Shown here piece after piece: positions 9,083 to 18,136 of a DNA stretch of 64,000 bases. This DNA is from Rs1 sp036960485 (GTDB taxonomy: Bacteria; Pseudomonadota; Gammaproteobacteria; Pseudomonadales; Balneatricaceae). The first letter of the stretch is position 1, and the number at the start of each line of letters is the position of its first letter. The DNA lies in the NCBI GenBank assembly GCA_036960485.1, contig JBALXS010000005.1:1-64000 (forward strand). Reading direction: 5' to 3'. Made by a program: the position numbers and the translations under genes. Below the pieces are notes generated by a model that searched no databases, was not told the origin of the DNA, and saw nothing but the letters and a program-made list of their open reading frames with translations.

Positions 9083-9586
9083 ATGTCTAAGATCGAATTT
9101 GTACCAGGCTATTTGGTAGATGACTATCAATTGCTGACTGAAAATATAGAATCTTATCAGGATCCAGAAGAACCGGAAAAGTTTACTAATTATGTGGCTA
9201 ATTTATTGGCCCAATTAAATAAAACACCCGGGTTTTTAGCGGGAATGCCTGATCAGCTCGCAATGTGCTTACTGTTCGTCGTAAAAATCGATAGCGCCAA
9301 ATTAGCCCCCTTAAGTTCTAATTCAGAGCCTACATGGGATGATGTGAAAGGCTGCGTCGGCATAAATAAGAGCTACCGGCCATTATTGTCGACGTTATCT
9401 GAAAAGTATCAGCATCAATTAAAAATTGCCTTACTACTGCTGTGCTTTTATGAGTTAGGTTCAACCGCTCAAGAGTTCAACGCTGAGATAGATGACAGTG
9501 AAGAACAAGAAGAGCGCGACGAATATGACGATGAAGATTACGAAGCATATCAAGGTCAAGATCAAGATAGTCTTGACCAATACTAA
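9083..9586 (+). CDS. Uncharacterised acidic protein of J-domain operon (167 aa)
   Basis: Family not recognised. It is soluble, with no signal peptide or membrane segment. Residues 1-135 look helical; the last ~28 residues form a highly acidic, low-complexity tail (EEQEERDEYDDEDYEAYQ and on). The start ATG is chosen because AAGGGG precedes it by a few bases; the frame is open further upstream into the J-domain gene but without support. It begins 8 nt after the J-domain stop, so the two are almost certainly co-translated. The acidic tail could bind basic partners, as in chaperone-like proteins, but that is speculation. Confidence 0.75.
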   Translation: MSKIEFVPGYLVDDYQLLTENIESYQDPEEPEKFTNYVANLLAQLNKTPGFLAGMPDQLAMCLLFVVKIDSAKLAPLSSNSEPTWDDVKGCVGINKSYRPLLSTLSEKYQHQLKIALLLLCFYELGSTAQEFNAEIDDSEEQEERDEYDDEDYEAYQGQDQDSLDQY

Positions 9587-9615
9587 TATTACACAGACGT
9601 TGATAGGATTATATT

Positions 9616-10266
9616 TTGAGCCAACAAATAGCCGTTTTAGCTGAGAAGGTCGTTGCAATCATTCATCAAAGTGGTCGCAGTGGTGGTGATGTATTAGAAG
9701 AAATAGCCTCAACCGAGGGCGATGCAACCATGATCGCAGTTATTTCTGAACTAGACATCATGAGTGTCGCAAAAATATTGCGCTCCTTTGACGCCACCAT
9801 CCCGTCGATAGCGGCATGGTTGATGGACCCAGAAACAATTGGCAACATGCTAGATGTAGAGCCTTCGTATTGGGAAAATGAACTTCAAAAAGGTGCCTTT
9901 AACGCACAAGATTCAGTGAAATCCATGTTGTCTCAAATATTTCTGACGCAAACAGATGACGAAGAAAGAGAGTTGGCAATACTGGCGGCCATTATAGAAT
10001 CAGAAACGGGTATTTTGTATCTCTCACTACCTTTTATTGGGCTAGATTTTGCGGCTATCGATCATACAGAAGAAGCTGTTTCAGGTAGTGATGAAGAATT
10101 ACTACTCAAGATAAAATCGCTTAGCATGCCAATTTATGAGCAGATTCTTGCCACTGCTGAACGTGGTGATTTTGAGAAGATTGAAGCCATTTTGAAAGCA
10201 CAAGCGAATAGCATCAGAGTGGGCGAGATCAGTAGCGATACTGATGATATGTTCGAGCCATTATAA
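9616..10266 (+). CDS. Uncharacterised protein of J-domain operon (216 aa)
   Basis: Family not recognised. The start is TTG with AGGA seven bases upstream. The protein is acidic, probably all-helical and soluble, with no signal peptide. Residues ~40-90 (ISELDIMSVAKILRSFD, WLMDPETIGNMLDVEPSYW) have a helical-repeat pattern faintly like MgtE-N or FliG-type modules; this is an impression, not an assignment. Third gene of the J-domain operon, 29 nt after the preceding stop and 14 nt before the next start. Confidence 0.72.
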   Translation: MSQQIAVLAEKVVAIIHQSGRSGGDVLEEIASTEGDATMIAVISELDIMSVAKILRSFDATIPSIAAWLMDPETIGNMLDVEPSYWENELQKGAFNAQDSVKSMLSQIFLTQTDDEERELAILAAIIESETGILYLSLPFIGLDFAAIDHTEEAVSGSDEELLLKIKSLSMPIYEQILATAERGDFEKIEAILKAQANSIRVGEISSDTDDMFEPL

Positions 10267-10280
10267 AAAGAGAAATCTAA

Positions 10281-11306
10281 ATGAATCTTGATAAAGTCAG
10301 GGCGAGACCTTTTTTATTGCTGATGATCAGTGATGCTGTTGAAAGCGGATCCTTGAGCGCAGAGCAACTCGCTACAATAGAAAGCCAGCTAGTCGACATG
10401 TCGTTGAAAATAGCCAAGGGCTTTTTTTCTCCGGTGATAAGTCATGACCTTAAAAAGTCATGCGCTATTGTCATGGGGGTTACTACTCTTGGCCTGTTGA
10501 AGTTATGTGAGGGTGACACTCTTAAGGCAAGAAAGCTGCTGCAAGAAGATTCAATTGTCAGCTGTTTTCGCAAGGGATGGGAGAGCGTAAACAACTTATT
10601 CAAAGCACATGGTGAACGAGTTGATCGCGGTGCATTATTGGCGTATTACCAATACAGCGATAGCGAATACAAAGACATAGCATCGATTCATCAAGTGCTG
10701 ATGGCAGAGCAACTCGACGTTAACCTGCTAAAAAAGATTGCAGCTCAATTCAAAAATCCTATCTCAAATATGGATATGGACCCTGATTATATTGATGAAA
10801 CATCTATAAAATCGGATGTTCAGTTATCGATATTTGAAGCGCTGCTGAAGCGTCATGATATTGGTCATCGAGATTACGATAACTTCAAAGACTTGCTGTT
10901 TAACTACCTCGATGAACCCGATGTCTTTTTCACTGAATTCAGTGAGGCTGCAGAGGCGATCTTAAAGAAACTTGATACCCAATTAAGCACTCGAATAGAG
11001 GCCTGGCTTGAAAGTATTGAGGATGATTTCGTAGAGAATTTTGAACTGCTAGCCATTGAAAATAGCGGGCCCGAAATATACATCAGTATTTTTCACAGCA
11101 TTACGCGGGGCAATATAAACGCCAAAAAATTCATGCATGCGTATGAAAGCCTGCTAAAAACAGAGAAGCAACTGCACCCAAATCTAAAAGAGCAAATAGA
11201 CGTAGAATACTCTTACCAAAACTTGGTAGAAGAGGAAAACGACTATTTAACAGAAGAAGAAGTGCTTGGCGAACTCAGTGAGAACATCACTGACGATGAT
11301 TATTAA
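10281..11306 (+). CDS. Uncharacterised acidic helical protein of J-domain operon (341 aa)
   Basis: Family not recognised. It is a soluble, predominantly helical and acidic protein without signal peptide or transmembrane segment; the C-terminus again is very acidic (VEEENDYLTEEEVLGEL, TDDDY). No catalytic motif is evident. It is the last gene of the J-domain operon, 14 nt after its neighbour, with AGAGAAA before the ATG. All three partners share acidity and lack of motifs, so they may form one complex recruited to DnaK by the J protein; this is inference from the operon. Confidence 0.72.
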   Translation: MNLDKVRARPFLLLMISDAVESGSLSAEQLATIESQLVDMSLKIAKGFFSPVISHDLKKSCAIVMGVTTLGLLKLCEGDTLKARKLLQEDSIVSCFRKGWESVNNLFKAHGERVDRGALLAYYQYSDSEYKDIASIHQVLMAEQLDVNLLKKIAAQFKNPISNMDMDPDYIDETSIKSDVQLSIFEALLKRHDIGHRDYDNFKDLLFNYLDEPDVFFTEFSEAAEAILKKLDTQLSTRIEAWLESIEDDFVENFELLAIENSGPEIYISIFHSITRGNINAKKFMHAYESLLKTEKQLHPNLKEQIDVEYSYQNLVEEENDYLTEEEVLGELSENITDDDY

Positions 11307-11827
11307 GTAGTGATTTGCTAGATCCCTCTAGCGCTGCTTAACAAGGCTATATCAATGCACGATATAGTCTTAGGTTTTTCCTTTGTTAGCATCAAGAGTA
11401 TTCATTAACTGACTATTGAGAGTTGAGCTTGAAGGCAGCTTTAATAAAGCAAGAAACAACACGCGACCCCAATTGCAGTTGTTTGTGCTTTATAGCTTTA
11501 AATGATTAGAAGATTTTAAGTGATTTATTTTTTGAGGTTTTAGTTCAGGAATCCAAAGAGTGCCTGTCGTTTATTGTCTTTATTGCACTTCTGCAGCTGA
11601 ATATCCCGGCGCAGTATGGCATCAGTTCTGCCTTGTTTTTTTAAAGCCAAAAAGAACAGTCTGATAATTATTTTCCCACAAAAAAAGAGCAATGAGCTGA
11701 GTAAGCAATATAAAATAGCTTGCGACTATTGCCGACCAGCTGATTAACACGCACAATCACGGCTATTCAATACTTTATAATCCCTTTACGGCACTCTGTT
11801 TAAAATGACGAGCTATGGATAGACACG
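11307..11827. other. Intergenic region containing one copy of a dispersed repeat
   Basis: About 520 bases before the urea transporter gene. Positions 11415-11557 are a diverged copy of the sequence at 16491-16645 (listed separately). The rest shows no open gene. No terminator with a clear T-run follows the J-domain operon. Confidence 0.5.
11415..11557 (+). repeat. Dispersed repeat R1, copy 1
   Basis: Matches 16491-16645 in the same orientation: shared blocks include ATTGAGAGTTGAG, GAAGGCA, GCTTTAATAAAGCAAGAAAC, TTTAAATGATTAGAAGATTTT and TTTATTTTTTGAGGTTTT, with divergent spacers between. Non-coding. Whether it is a mobile element remnant or a conserved intergenic element is not clear. Confidence 0.8.
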
Positions 11828-12685
11828 ATGATAGATAGACTCTCTCCTCTGTTGAGAGGCTTTGGCCAACTCATTTTTATGCCCCATGCCGGTGTCGGTG
11901 TTTTGGCGTTATTCGCTATCTTAATTAACTCGCCCTCTATGTTGATAGCGGGCTTTGTGGGAGGGCTTGGCGGAACCTTAGTTGGGCAGTGCGTGATGGA
12001 AAATAAATCCTACCAGCAGGGGCTCGCTGGTTTTAACGGTGTACTGCTCGGCTTAGCTGCCGCTATCCTTATACAGCCTTCAGCACTGCTCTGGCTATCG
12101 ATCTTTTTGGGCGGCGCTATCAGCGCTTATTGCTTCAACTGGGGCATGAAGCGCAATTTGCAGCTGCTAACCACGCCCTATATTTGTGTGATGCTCTTAA
12201 TCTGGTGGCTACTACCTGCGCTTGCACAACCCGATGGCGGCTACCAATTACACTGGTCTAATGCTTACTTTGTATCCGCCATCATTACGGGTATTGGTCA
12301 AATGGGTTTTCAGGGAAACCTTATTTCGGGGGCCTTTCTGCTGGCTGGGTTATATTTAGGCGGCGGTTGGCGGGCCATGAGCTGGGCGCTGACTGGCAGC
12401 CTCTGCGGTACACTGCTTGGGTTTATTGCAGGTATAGATCAACACACTATGGCCGTTGGCTTTGCAGGCTATAACGGTGCATTAATCGCTGTTGCTCTGA
12501 CGGTCGGCCCTGGGCATCGGGTAACAAGTTGGCAACCTTGGTTGGGAATAGTTGTCGCTGTTTTACTGACATTATTGGGGCTGCATTTAGCGTTGATTCC
12601 GGTGTTGACTATTCCTTTTGTGTTAGCGATGTGGGTAGTAATTGCATTGGAGAGGCTGAAAGCAAGGGGAAGAAAGACAAAGTGA
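11828..12685 (+). CDS. Urea transporter (UT family)
   Basis: Integral membrane channel-like protein moving urea across the inner membrane. The two-fold inverted repeat of the UT fold is visible through the paired signatures AGFNGVLLGLAAA (residues ~67-79) and AGYNGALIAVALTVG (~214-228), and through repeated Gly/Leu-rich membrane segments. The length (285 aa) is at the short end for bacterial UTs but both halves are complete. No urease genes adjoin it in the window, so uptake probably serves an unlinked urease or urea amidolyase. Confidence 0.88.
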   Translation: MIDRLSPLLRGFGQLIFMPHAGVGVLALFAILINSPSMLIAGFVGGLGGTLVGQCVMENKSYQQGLAGFNGVLLGLAAAILIQPSALLWLSIFLGGAISAYCFNWGMKRNLQLLTTPYICVMLLIWWLLPALAQPDGGYQLHWSNAYFVSAIITGIGQMGFQGNLISGAFLLAGLYLGGGWRAMSWALTGSLCGTLLGFIAGIDQHTMAVGFAGYNGALIAVALTVGPGHRVTSWQPWLGIVVAVLLTLLGLHLALIPVLTIPFVLAMWVVIALERLKARGRKTK

Positions 12686-12799
12686 CGTTTTGCGAAACTG
12701 AATCAGTTCCGCTCATTCATCAACAGAAAGTGTATCGTCGTGGCCTAACTTCTGGTGCTTTGCAACCCGGTTGTAGAGTTTCTTAAGCCAATAAGCAAT

Positions 12800-13267
12800 T
12801 TACACTCTATTAACTTTAGCGGCATAACAGCCTTGTTTAGCAAAGTGCAGGTGGATGTATTCAGTTGCTCGATCATTTAGCATATCTAAAATTGTTGCTG
12901 CTATATCAGTACCTTGTGCCAAATCTGCATTTATCATCATATGCTGCTTATCAAAAGCGCGTAATGATATAATTCGCTTGCTAATCATCTGCGGTATTTT
13001 GTTTTTCTGCGGTGATGCTTGCTTCGCATTTTCTCTAATATAAATAGCATGACTGGCTTGAAAAGGGCTAGAGTCAGGCAAGTGTTGATAGTTTACTAAC
13101 AAAACTTTGTCGCCAATATCTGCATCTTCAAGGCTAATACGGCAAGGCGTAGCATGCTTTTCAGTGACCAATTTACTAACAATATTACGCTCTTGTAGTT
13201 GAGCATCACTTAAGCTAAAAAGATGTTGAAAAGGTTTTTCTGGTAAAGCCGTGAGTTGAAAATTCAT
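12800..13267 (-). CDS. DUF1203 domain protein
   Basis: Small soluble protein of the DUF1203 family, function unknown. The family pattern is clear: FQLTALPEKPFQHLFSLSD, then CRISLEDADIGDKVLLVNY and SPFQASHAIYIRE. The start ATG at 13267 is preferred over an upstream codon because AGGA lies eight bases ahead; this gives 155 aa, usual for the family. It stands alone between a convergent urea transporter gene and a CoA-transferase gene, with no evident functional link. Confidence 0.82.
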   Translation of the reverse strand: MNFQLTALPEKPFQHLFSLSDAQLQERNIVSKLVTEKHATPCRISLEDADIGDKVLLVNYQHLPDSSPFQASHAIYIRENAKQASPQKNKIPQMISKRIISLRAFDKQHMMINADLAQGTDIAATILDMLNDRATEYIHLHFAKQGCYAAKVNRV

Positions 13268-13455
13268 AGTATTATTCCTAATTAATTCTCTCAAGCTTAA
13301 ATAATCGACAGTGTAGGGAACACCCGATTCTTGCTCAAATCCTAAATGAATTAGAACGCTTATCTTTCCCTAGAGGCACTAGTGATCAACACTGCTGGTG
13401 ACTGGTGCCTGTTTGGGAGACAGATGTTAGGTTATCGATTCAACAGACAGCTCAA

Positions 13456-15969
13456 TCAATTGGGCAAGTACTCTTTACTCCAGCTCTCACTAACATCACC
13501 ACTGCCTATGAGTGAGTCTATGGCCGCTGCCTCATACCCCAATTCTGCAAGGACTTGGCGGGTAGACTGCCCAAATTTTTGCGGACGCGAAAGAGCGATC
13601 ACAGCACTGCGCGTTGGACGTACCGCATAAGGATCAAGTTGGGTGACTTTGTGCCCGCTTGGATGATCTTCAAAAACCGAAAAAGAGAAACTTCCTCGAT
13701 CTATACCCGATGTGTCATCAGCGGGTCGGCTGTAGTTTACTCGAAGTGAATCGATATTTTCGCAGACTACCGCACCGATATCTGCCGCCTGAAGCCGCTC
13801 TACCCAATCGGAGCCACTCGCCCCAAAAAAGGCATACGACAGAAATTGCGCTCTGTCTGCAACAGCAATATTGCTAAATCCTTTGAGACCTTCAACTAAC
13901 TCTAAGCGAGGAATGTCATTTTCATAAACACTTAACAGCAAATGCTCACCTGAGGCGGTGTAATAAAATCGGGTGAGTGCATCGTAGCCGCTGACTTCAC
14001 GCCCAGAAGGTTCATCAAACAAACCCCGCTTGTGATAGTCATAACAAAACGGAATCTGTAATAATGCGCTGTTCGACGTCAGTGACGTTCTACCTCGGCC
14101 AACACGACCCGTTTTGTATTTTTGATAGAGGGCTGTGGCAACACTCATGGCCCCGCCAAAACCGCACATAACATCAATCGTACCAACATGGGCATGCTCT
14201 TCGGGTGAATCCATTGCGCCACCAAATCTAAGCATGATCCCCGTAGACGCCTGAACGAGGTCATCGTAGCCGACGAAGTTGGAACAGGGGCCTCGATTTA
14301 CGCCACTAAAACAATCCAACTTACAAAAAATGGCATCCGGGTTTAATTCACGTAACCGCTCGTTATCAAGCCCCATCTTTTTCACTTGAACATCCGGTGC
14401 ATTCCAAATAATAACGTCGACGGATGCAACCAGTTTTTCAAAGACCTCTCGTCCCTTTTCTGATTGTATATCCGCTAGAATCGAGCGCTTTCCCTGCATT
14501 TGTGACATGCCGTAGATCACCGTATTCCAGCTATCATACATAGGCGTTGCCGGTTCTAGTTTGATAACCTCGGCACCGAACCGAGCGAGGTAGCAAGCAG
14601 CGTGGGGTCCAGCGATGACATTACAGAGATCAAGTATCTTGACTCCCTCAAGCCAACCGCTGCTGTCATCAATGTTGGTGATCGCCGGCAGTTTGGTCTT
14701 AATAGACTTAAACGCTCGCAGTGCGGTATCGAAGTCCACCCATTGGCGTGGTATTGGTGTCAGCATCTGCTCGCCGCTTTCTTCTAACCAAACGATCGGG
14801 CCAGGCTGGATCATCATCCCATATATAGGATCAGCCACTTCAATCATTAAACCCGCAGTTTCTGCGTAATCATCGTGAATCCATTCTTGTAGCCAACGCT
14901 GTGGAGCGCCAGGAACCCCTGCTTTTCCAAACAGCTTTTGCCACTCTTTTGAAGTTCGGGTTAAAATAACTTCTTTCATTCTCTCTGCGATCTTATCCGC
15001 CCAAAATTTCGGCATTGGATAAACACCCAGTGAAGTATCTGTCTCCCATTCGGAATAAGTCAAATAGGTATCATCTTCCTCAGTCAGTCCTTCAGCGATC
15101 AATTCATCGTAAAGGTCTAATACTTCAAGACAGCGCTTTGCATGTTTCTTATGGCTTGGGCAAACCACGTAAAACATGCGCCCGTCTTTACACATATAAC
15201 TACGATAAAAAGGATCCATAAGCTCTTGGACAACGTCATATCCGACATTCATTGGCAGTCCTTCAATCCTACGGCGAGTAATCTCTTGTTCTCGTTGAGT
15301 AAGATAGCGCTCAGGCAATCCTTCGATATCGATGGAGTTGTAACATAGTCCCTCCATAGCGGCTGCAGCGAGCGGCACTTCTATGGAATCACCTAACCCC
15401 GACTCTTCTCGTGCCTGAAGTGCCATCACCACAGATGACCCACCAAGCATGGCACCATAGGCTGAAGGTAATGGCAGAGGAGAGAATGATGGGTTGACGC
15501 CCATCAAGACTCTATTGAGGCCCATGTCAGTAAAAACCCCACAACTTGCCGATATAACACTCTCATAAGCGCGCAAATCCCGGCGCAGCTCGTCGTTAGA
15601 AGCAAACCCTGGAATTGAAAGCGTAATTAACTGGGGACGTTCCTTTCTCAGCACGCTAAAATCAATGCCAAGCTTGGCCATTTTTCCCGGTCTAAAACCT
15701 TCAATCACGACATCACTGGCAGCAATCAACATTTTAGCCTGCGCCAGGCCCTCTTCAGTCTTCAAATCTAAATTGATAATCAACTTATTTCGATTCAAGA
15801 TTGCGTTAGCGGGATTGTCCCAGCTAGGACCATTAGGTGGGTCTATGTGAACAACCGTTGCACCAAGGTCAGCCAACATCATCGCTACCGCTGGCCCAGC
15901 AATATACTGCCCAAAATCAACGACCTTAACTCCACTTAGAGGTAATTTGGATGGTTCGTTACGTGTCAT
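13456..15969 (-). CDS. Tandem family III CoA-transferase (CaiB/BaiF), 837 aa
   Basis: Cytosolic class III CoA-transferase in which two ~400-residue CaiB/BaiF domains are fused. Each half begins with the Rossmann-like opening: VKVVDFGQYIAGPAVAMMLADLG near residue 15 and VKILDLCNVIAGPHAACYLARFG near residue 443. The nucleophilic Asp is visible in the second half (VGTIDVMCGFGGA, Asp599), whereas the aligned site in the first half (PSAYGAMLGG, about residue 170) has no Asp, so only one half seems catalytic. ATG 15969 has GGAGA seven bases upstream; an upstream TTG is less likely. It is not linked to a clear pathway; acyl or carnitine-like CoA exchange is the family role. Confidence 0.88.
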   Translation of the reverse strand: MTRNEPSKLPLSGVKVVDFGQYIAGPAVAMMLADLGATVVHIDPPNGPSWDNPANAILNRNKLIINLDLKTEEGLAQAKMLIAASDVVIEGFRPGKMAKLGIDFSVLRKERPQLITLSIPGFASNDELRRDLRAYESVISASCGVFTDMGLNRVLMGVNPSFSPLPLPSAYGAMLGGSSVVMALQAREESGLGDSIEVPLAAAAMEGLCYNSIDIEGLPERYLTQREQEITRRRIEGLPMNVGYDVVQELMDPFYRSYMCKDGRMFYVVCPSHKKHAKRCLEVLDLYDELIAEGLTEEDDTYLTYSEWETDTSLGVYPMPKFWADKIAERMKEVILTRTSKEWQKLFGKAGVPGAPQRWLQEWIHDDYAETAGLMIEVADPIYGMMIQPGPIVWLEESGEQMLTPIPRQWVDFDTALRAFKSIKTKLPAITNIDDSSGWLEGVKILDLCNVIAGPHAACYLARFGAEVIKLEPATPMYDSWNTVIYGMSQMQGKRSILADIQSEKGREVFEKLVASVDVIIWNAPDVQVKKMGLDNERLRELNPDAIFCKLDCFSGVNRGPCSNFVGYDDLVQASTGIMLRFGGAMDSPEEHAHVGTIDVMCGFGGAMSVATALYQKYKTGRVGRGRTSLTSNSALLQIPFCYDYHKRGLFDEPSGREVSGYDALTRFYYTASGEHLLLSVYENDIPRLELVEGLKGFSNIAVADRAQFLSYAFFGASGSDWVERLQAADIGAVVCENIDSLRVNYSRPADDTSGIDRGSFSFSVFEDHPSGHKVTQLDPYAVRPTRSAVIALSRPQKFGQSTRQVLAELGYEAAAIDSLIGSGDVSESWSKEYLPN

Positions 15970-16490
15970 ATTATTCTCCAAAAAAATCTATATTTCAATT
16001 TCACAGCAGCCAAGTACCCTACCCAGTAGCGCTAAAGTGACGCCGCAGTGGTTGGCAGTGCTAAATGTCATTAGTGTGCCGCTATTTTCGGCGGTATTTT
16101 TTGCTTAGCGCCCCACTAGTATCAATACACATTGATTTAAATAGGTACCATTTGGTGACGATTAAATTCTATGAGACGCAACATAGCGGGGGATATTAAG
16201 AGTGAATGCGAAAGCTAGCCAGCAATAAAAAGAGCCCCTGAGACACGCTTTTTTTTATAGGTGTATCAGCAAGATCTTAAGAGCGGAATAATCGCTTATT
16301 CACAGCTACCTGACGCAGGGTGAATAAAATTAACGTGTGTGTGTTGCCTCTGCGATTCAAAAGGTGAGGGGTGCTCAACAATTGACGTCAGAAACCGGTA
16401 TTTTCGCTGGCACAAATCCGCTGATGGCAATAAATTCGGGATTGCTACTTGATCGGAAACTTCTAATGGGTGATCCCATTCACACTGATC
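15970..16490. other. Intergenic region, no supported gene
   Basis: About 520 bases. A hairpin-like GCCGC...GGCGGT followed by six T residues occurs at 16076-16101 on the plus strand, but no plus-strand gene precedes it. A 72-codon minus-strand frame at 16296-16514 has no ribosome binding site and runs into repeat R1, so I do not accept it. Confidence 0.4.
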
Positions 16491-16645
16491 ATTGAGAGTT
16501 GAGTTTGAAGGCAAGCTTTAATAAAGCAAGAAACAAGACGTGAGCCCAGTTACAAAGTATTGAGGTAGTTGTGTGCGCCATAGGTTTAAATGATTAGAAG
16601 ATTTTCAGGGGTTTATTTTTTGAGGTTTTGGTCAAGGGATTAAAG
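16491..16645 (+). repeat. Dispersed repeat R1, copy 2
   Basis: Second copy of the element at 11415-11557, same orientation. It leads directly into a second repeat (R2) containing CTTTTGAGTGGCCAAAAGAA, a pattern I associate with intergenic repeats common in gammaproteobacteria. Confidence 0.8.
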
Positions 16646-16679
16646 ATATTTAAAGGCTTTCGACTTCGTCGAGTTCATT

Positions 16680-16935
16680 TCTTTTGAGTGGCCAAAAGAA
16701 ACCGAACCAAAGCGCTCTTTGCCATCCATGGCACCGCTTAATACCGTACATCCTGTACATAAAAAGGCCACCCTACCATTGCCGACAACTCCTGCGCTTT
16801 GCGCAAAATTATTGGCCGCTCGTAAACGCCATATATGGCGCACTCGCTCTACGCAACATCCTGCCACTACGCTTCGCCAATTTAGCAAATTCCTCCGGCG
16901 GCAATACAAAGGAGTTGAGCGGCTTCTTAGCAAGT
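16680..16935 (+). repeat. Dispersed repeat R2, main copy
   Basis: Non-coding element. Its left part (about 16705-16826) is matched in inverted orientation at 19484-19612, and its right part (16815-16913) in inverted orientation at 18283-18380. Shared blocks include GCCGCTCGTAAACGCCATAT, GGCGGCAATACAA and GTACATAAAAAGG. Short open frames across it on both strands are by-products of the repeat. Confidence 0.8.
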
Positions 16936-17070
16936 ATGTTGATGTGTTTGTAGTTAAATGATCCAACCCCTTTGGCTGTATCTGTTTGGCTAAATTTTGC
17001 ATGTTCAATAACAAGGAGTACCCAGCACCCGAAAGCATCCTTTGCCAAGAGATGAAATATCGACCAAACG

Positions 17071-17646
17071 CTAAAACTCTCCAAGCATTATCTTTGTCTG
17101 CTCTCTACAAGAGGTTAAAATACTTTCAACTAAAGAGCTATCATCAATATTCCTTGCTATCGCTACCGCTCCGATAATCATCGATGTTAAAGCGAAAACA
17201 CGCTCCTTATTACAAAGAGCCTCTTCATCAAGGTAACTCATAATGATCCTATTCATGTTTCTATAGGATTCGGTATAAGTCCCTTTAGTGGCTTCATCCC
17301 GCAATGCAATATCTATTGCCATAAAAGCCATTGGACATGGGCTATGACCACTTACATGCTCAAAGCTGAGATACGCATCTAACAGCTGAGATAGCCATTG
17401 GTGTGATGAAATTCTTTCAGGCTTTGTCTTTGCTAGCTCACTATTCACAGCTGAGTACTTTAATGCGTGCTGATATAACTCAGCCTTGCTTTTGAAGTGC
17501 GCATAAAAAGCACCTCGAGTGAGTGAGCAATCGTTCATTACATCATTCACTGTTACCGCATCAAACCCTTTCATTGAGAAAAGAGCGCGGGCACTACGCA
17601 AAATGCTGTCTCTGGTTTTTTCTTTATGCGCTGGGGAATAGGGCAT
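17071..17646 (-). CDS. TetR/AcrR-family transcriptional repressor
   Basis: Dimeric one-component regulator, probably a repressor. The N-terminal HTH (residues ~10-55) reads ILRSARALFSMKGFDAVTV, then DCSLTRGAFYAHFKSKAEL, the classic TetR helices. The ligand domain (60-192) has CPMAFMAIDIAL, resembling the NemR/AcrR-like subgroup that often senses electrophiles. The start at 17646 is chosen because the protein then begins close to the HTH as usual. It is divergent from the MAPEG gene with a 33-bp inverted repeat between them, so it probably represses itself and that gene. Confidence 0.9.
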   Translation of the reverse strand: MPYSPAHKEKTRDSILRSARALFSMKGFDAVTVNDVMNDCSLTRGAFYAHFKSKAELYQHALKYSAVNSELAKTKPERISSHQWLSQLLDAYLSFEHVSGHSPCPMAFMAIDIALRDEATKGTYTESYRNMNRIIMSYLDEEALCNKERVFALTSMIIGAVAIARNIDDSSLVESILTSCREQTKIMLGEF

Positions 17647-17673
17647 GGTGGTATCCAATGATTTAAATATGAC

Positions 17674-17706
17674 CTTGATCATATATAGATAATAGTTAAG
17701 ATCAAG
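17674..17706. promoter_or_regulatory. Putative TetR operator
   Basis: Perfect 7-bp arms CTTGATC (17674-17680) and GATCAAG (17700-17706) around a 19-base AT-rich centre, in the short divergent space between the TetR gene and the MAPEG gene. Palindromic sites in this position are typical of TetR autoregulation. Confidence 0.5.
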
Positions 17707-17734
17707 CTTTACTAATTAACTAGAAGGCTCAATT

Positions 17735-18136
17735 ATGATTTATCCAATGTTTGCTCTTTGTTTGCTAACAATATTGGTCGGTTTTTTTACTGTTAAGGCG
17801 AGGTTTGCAAGTGTAAAAAAAGGTGAGTTAGCTGCTGAATATTTTGAGTTGATGCAGGGCGAGGATGTGCCGCGAGAGGTTATCAAAACGACCCGCTGTT
17901 TAAATAATCTTTTTGAGGTGCCAATTCTTTTTTATATTGCTTGCACTTTGTATCTTGTTCTAGAGGTTGAAAGCATTGCTGGATGGGCGATTGCTTGGGC
18001 TTTTGTCATATTCAGATGTGCTCAAGCTTATATCCACATAACTTACAATCACACCAGACATCGGATGGTAGCGTTTGGCTGTTCTGTGCTCTGTGCATTA
18101 TTACTTTGGGTTAACCTTGTGGTAGTAGAAATATAA
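17735..18136 (+). CDS. MAPEG-family membrane protein
   Basis: Small integral membrane protein with four hydrophobic segments, of the MAPEG superfamily (membrane-associated proteins in eicosanoid and glutathione metabolism). The signature is the run TRCLNNLFEVPILFYIACTL, followed by FRCAQAYIHITYNHTRHRM. AGAAGG precedes the ATG. Bacterial members are mostly uncharacterised, and some have glutathione transferase activity. The divergent TetR gene suggests inducible expression, perhaps by a toxic or electrophilic compound. Confidence 0.88.
   Translation: MIYPMFALCLLTILVGFFTVKARFASVKKGELAAEYFELMQGEDVPREVIKTTRCLNNLFEVPILFYIACTLYLVLEVESIAGWAIAWAFVIFRCAQAYIHITYNHTRHRMVAFGCSVLCALLLWVNLVVVEI

Noticed and set aside
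16076..16101. Hairpin with T-run resembling a terminator
   Set aside because: The stem is short and needs a G-U pair, and no gene precedes it on the plus strand.
16296..16514. 72-codon minus-strand frame
   Set aside because: No ribosome site, and its first part overlaps repeat R1; no family recognised. A decayed gene cannot be excluded.
16640..17084. Several overlapping open frames on both strands
   Set aside because: They lie inside repeat R2, have no ribosome sites, and change frame between copies of the repeat.
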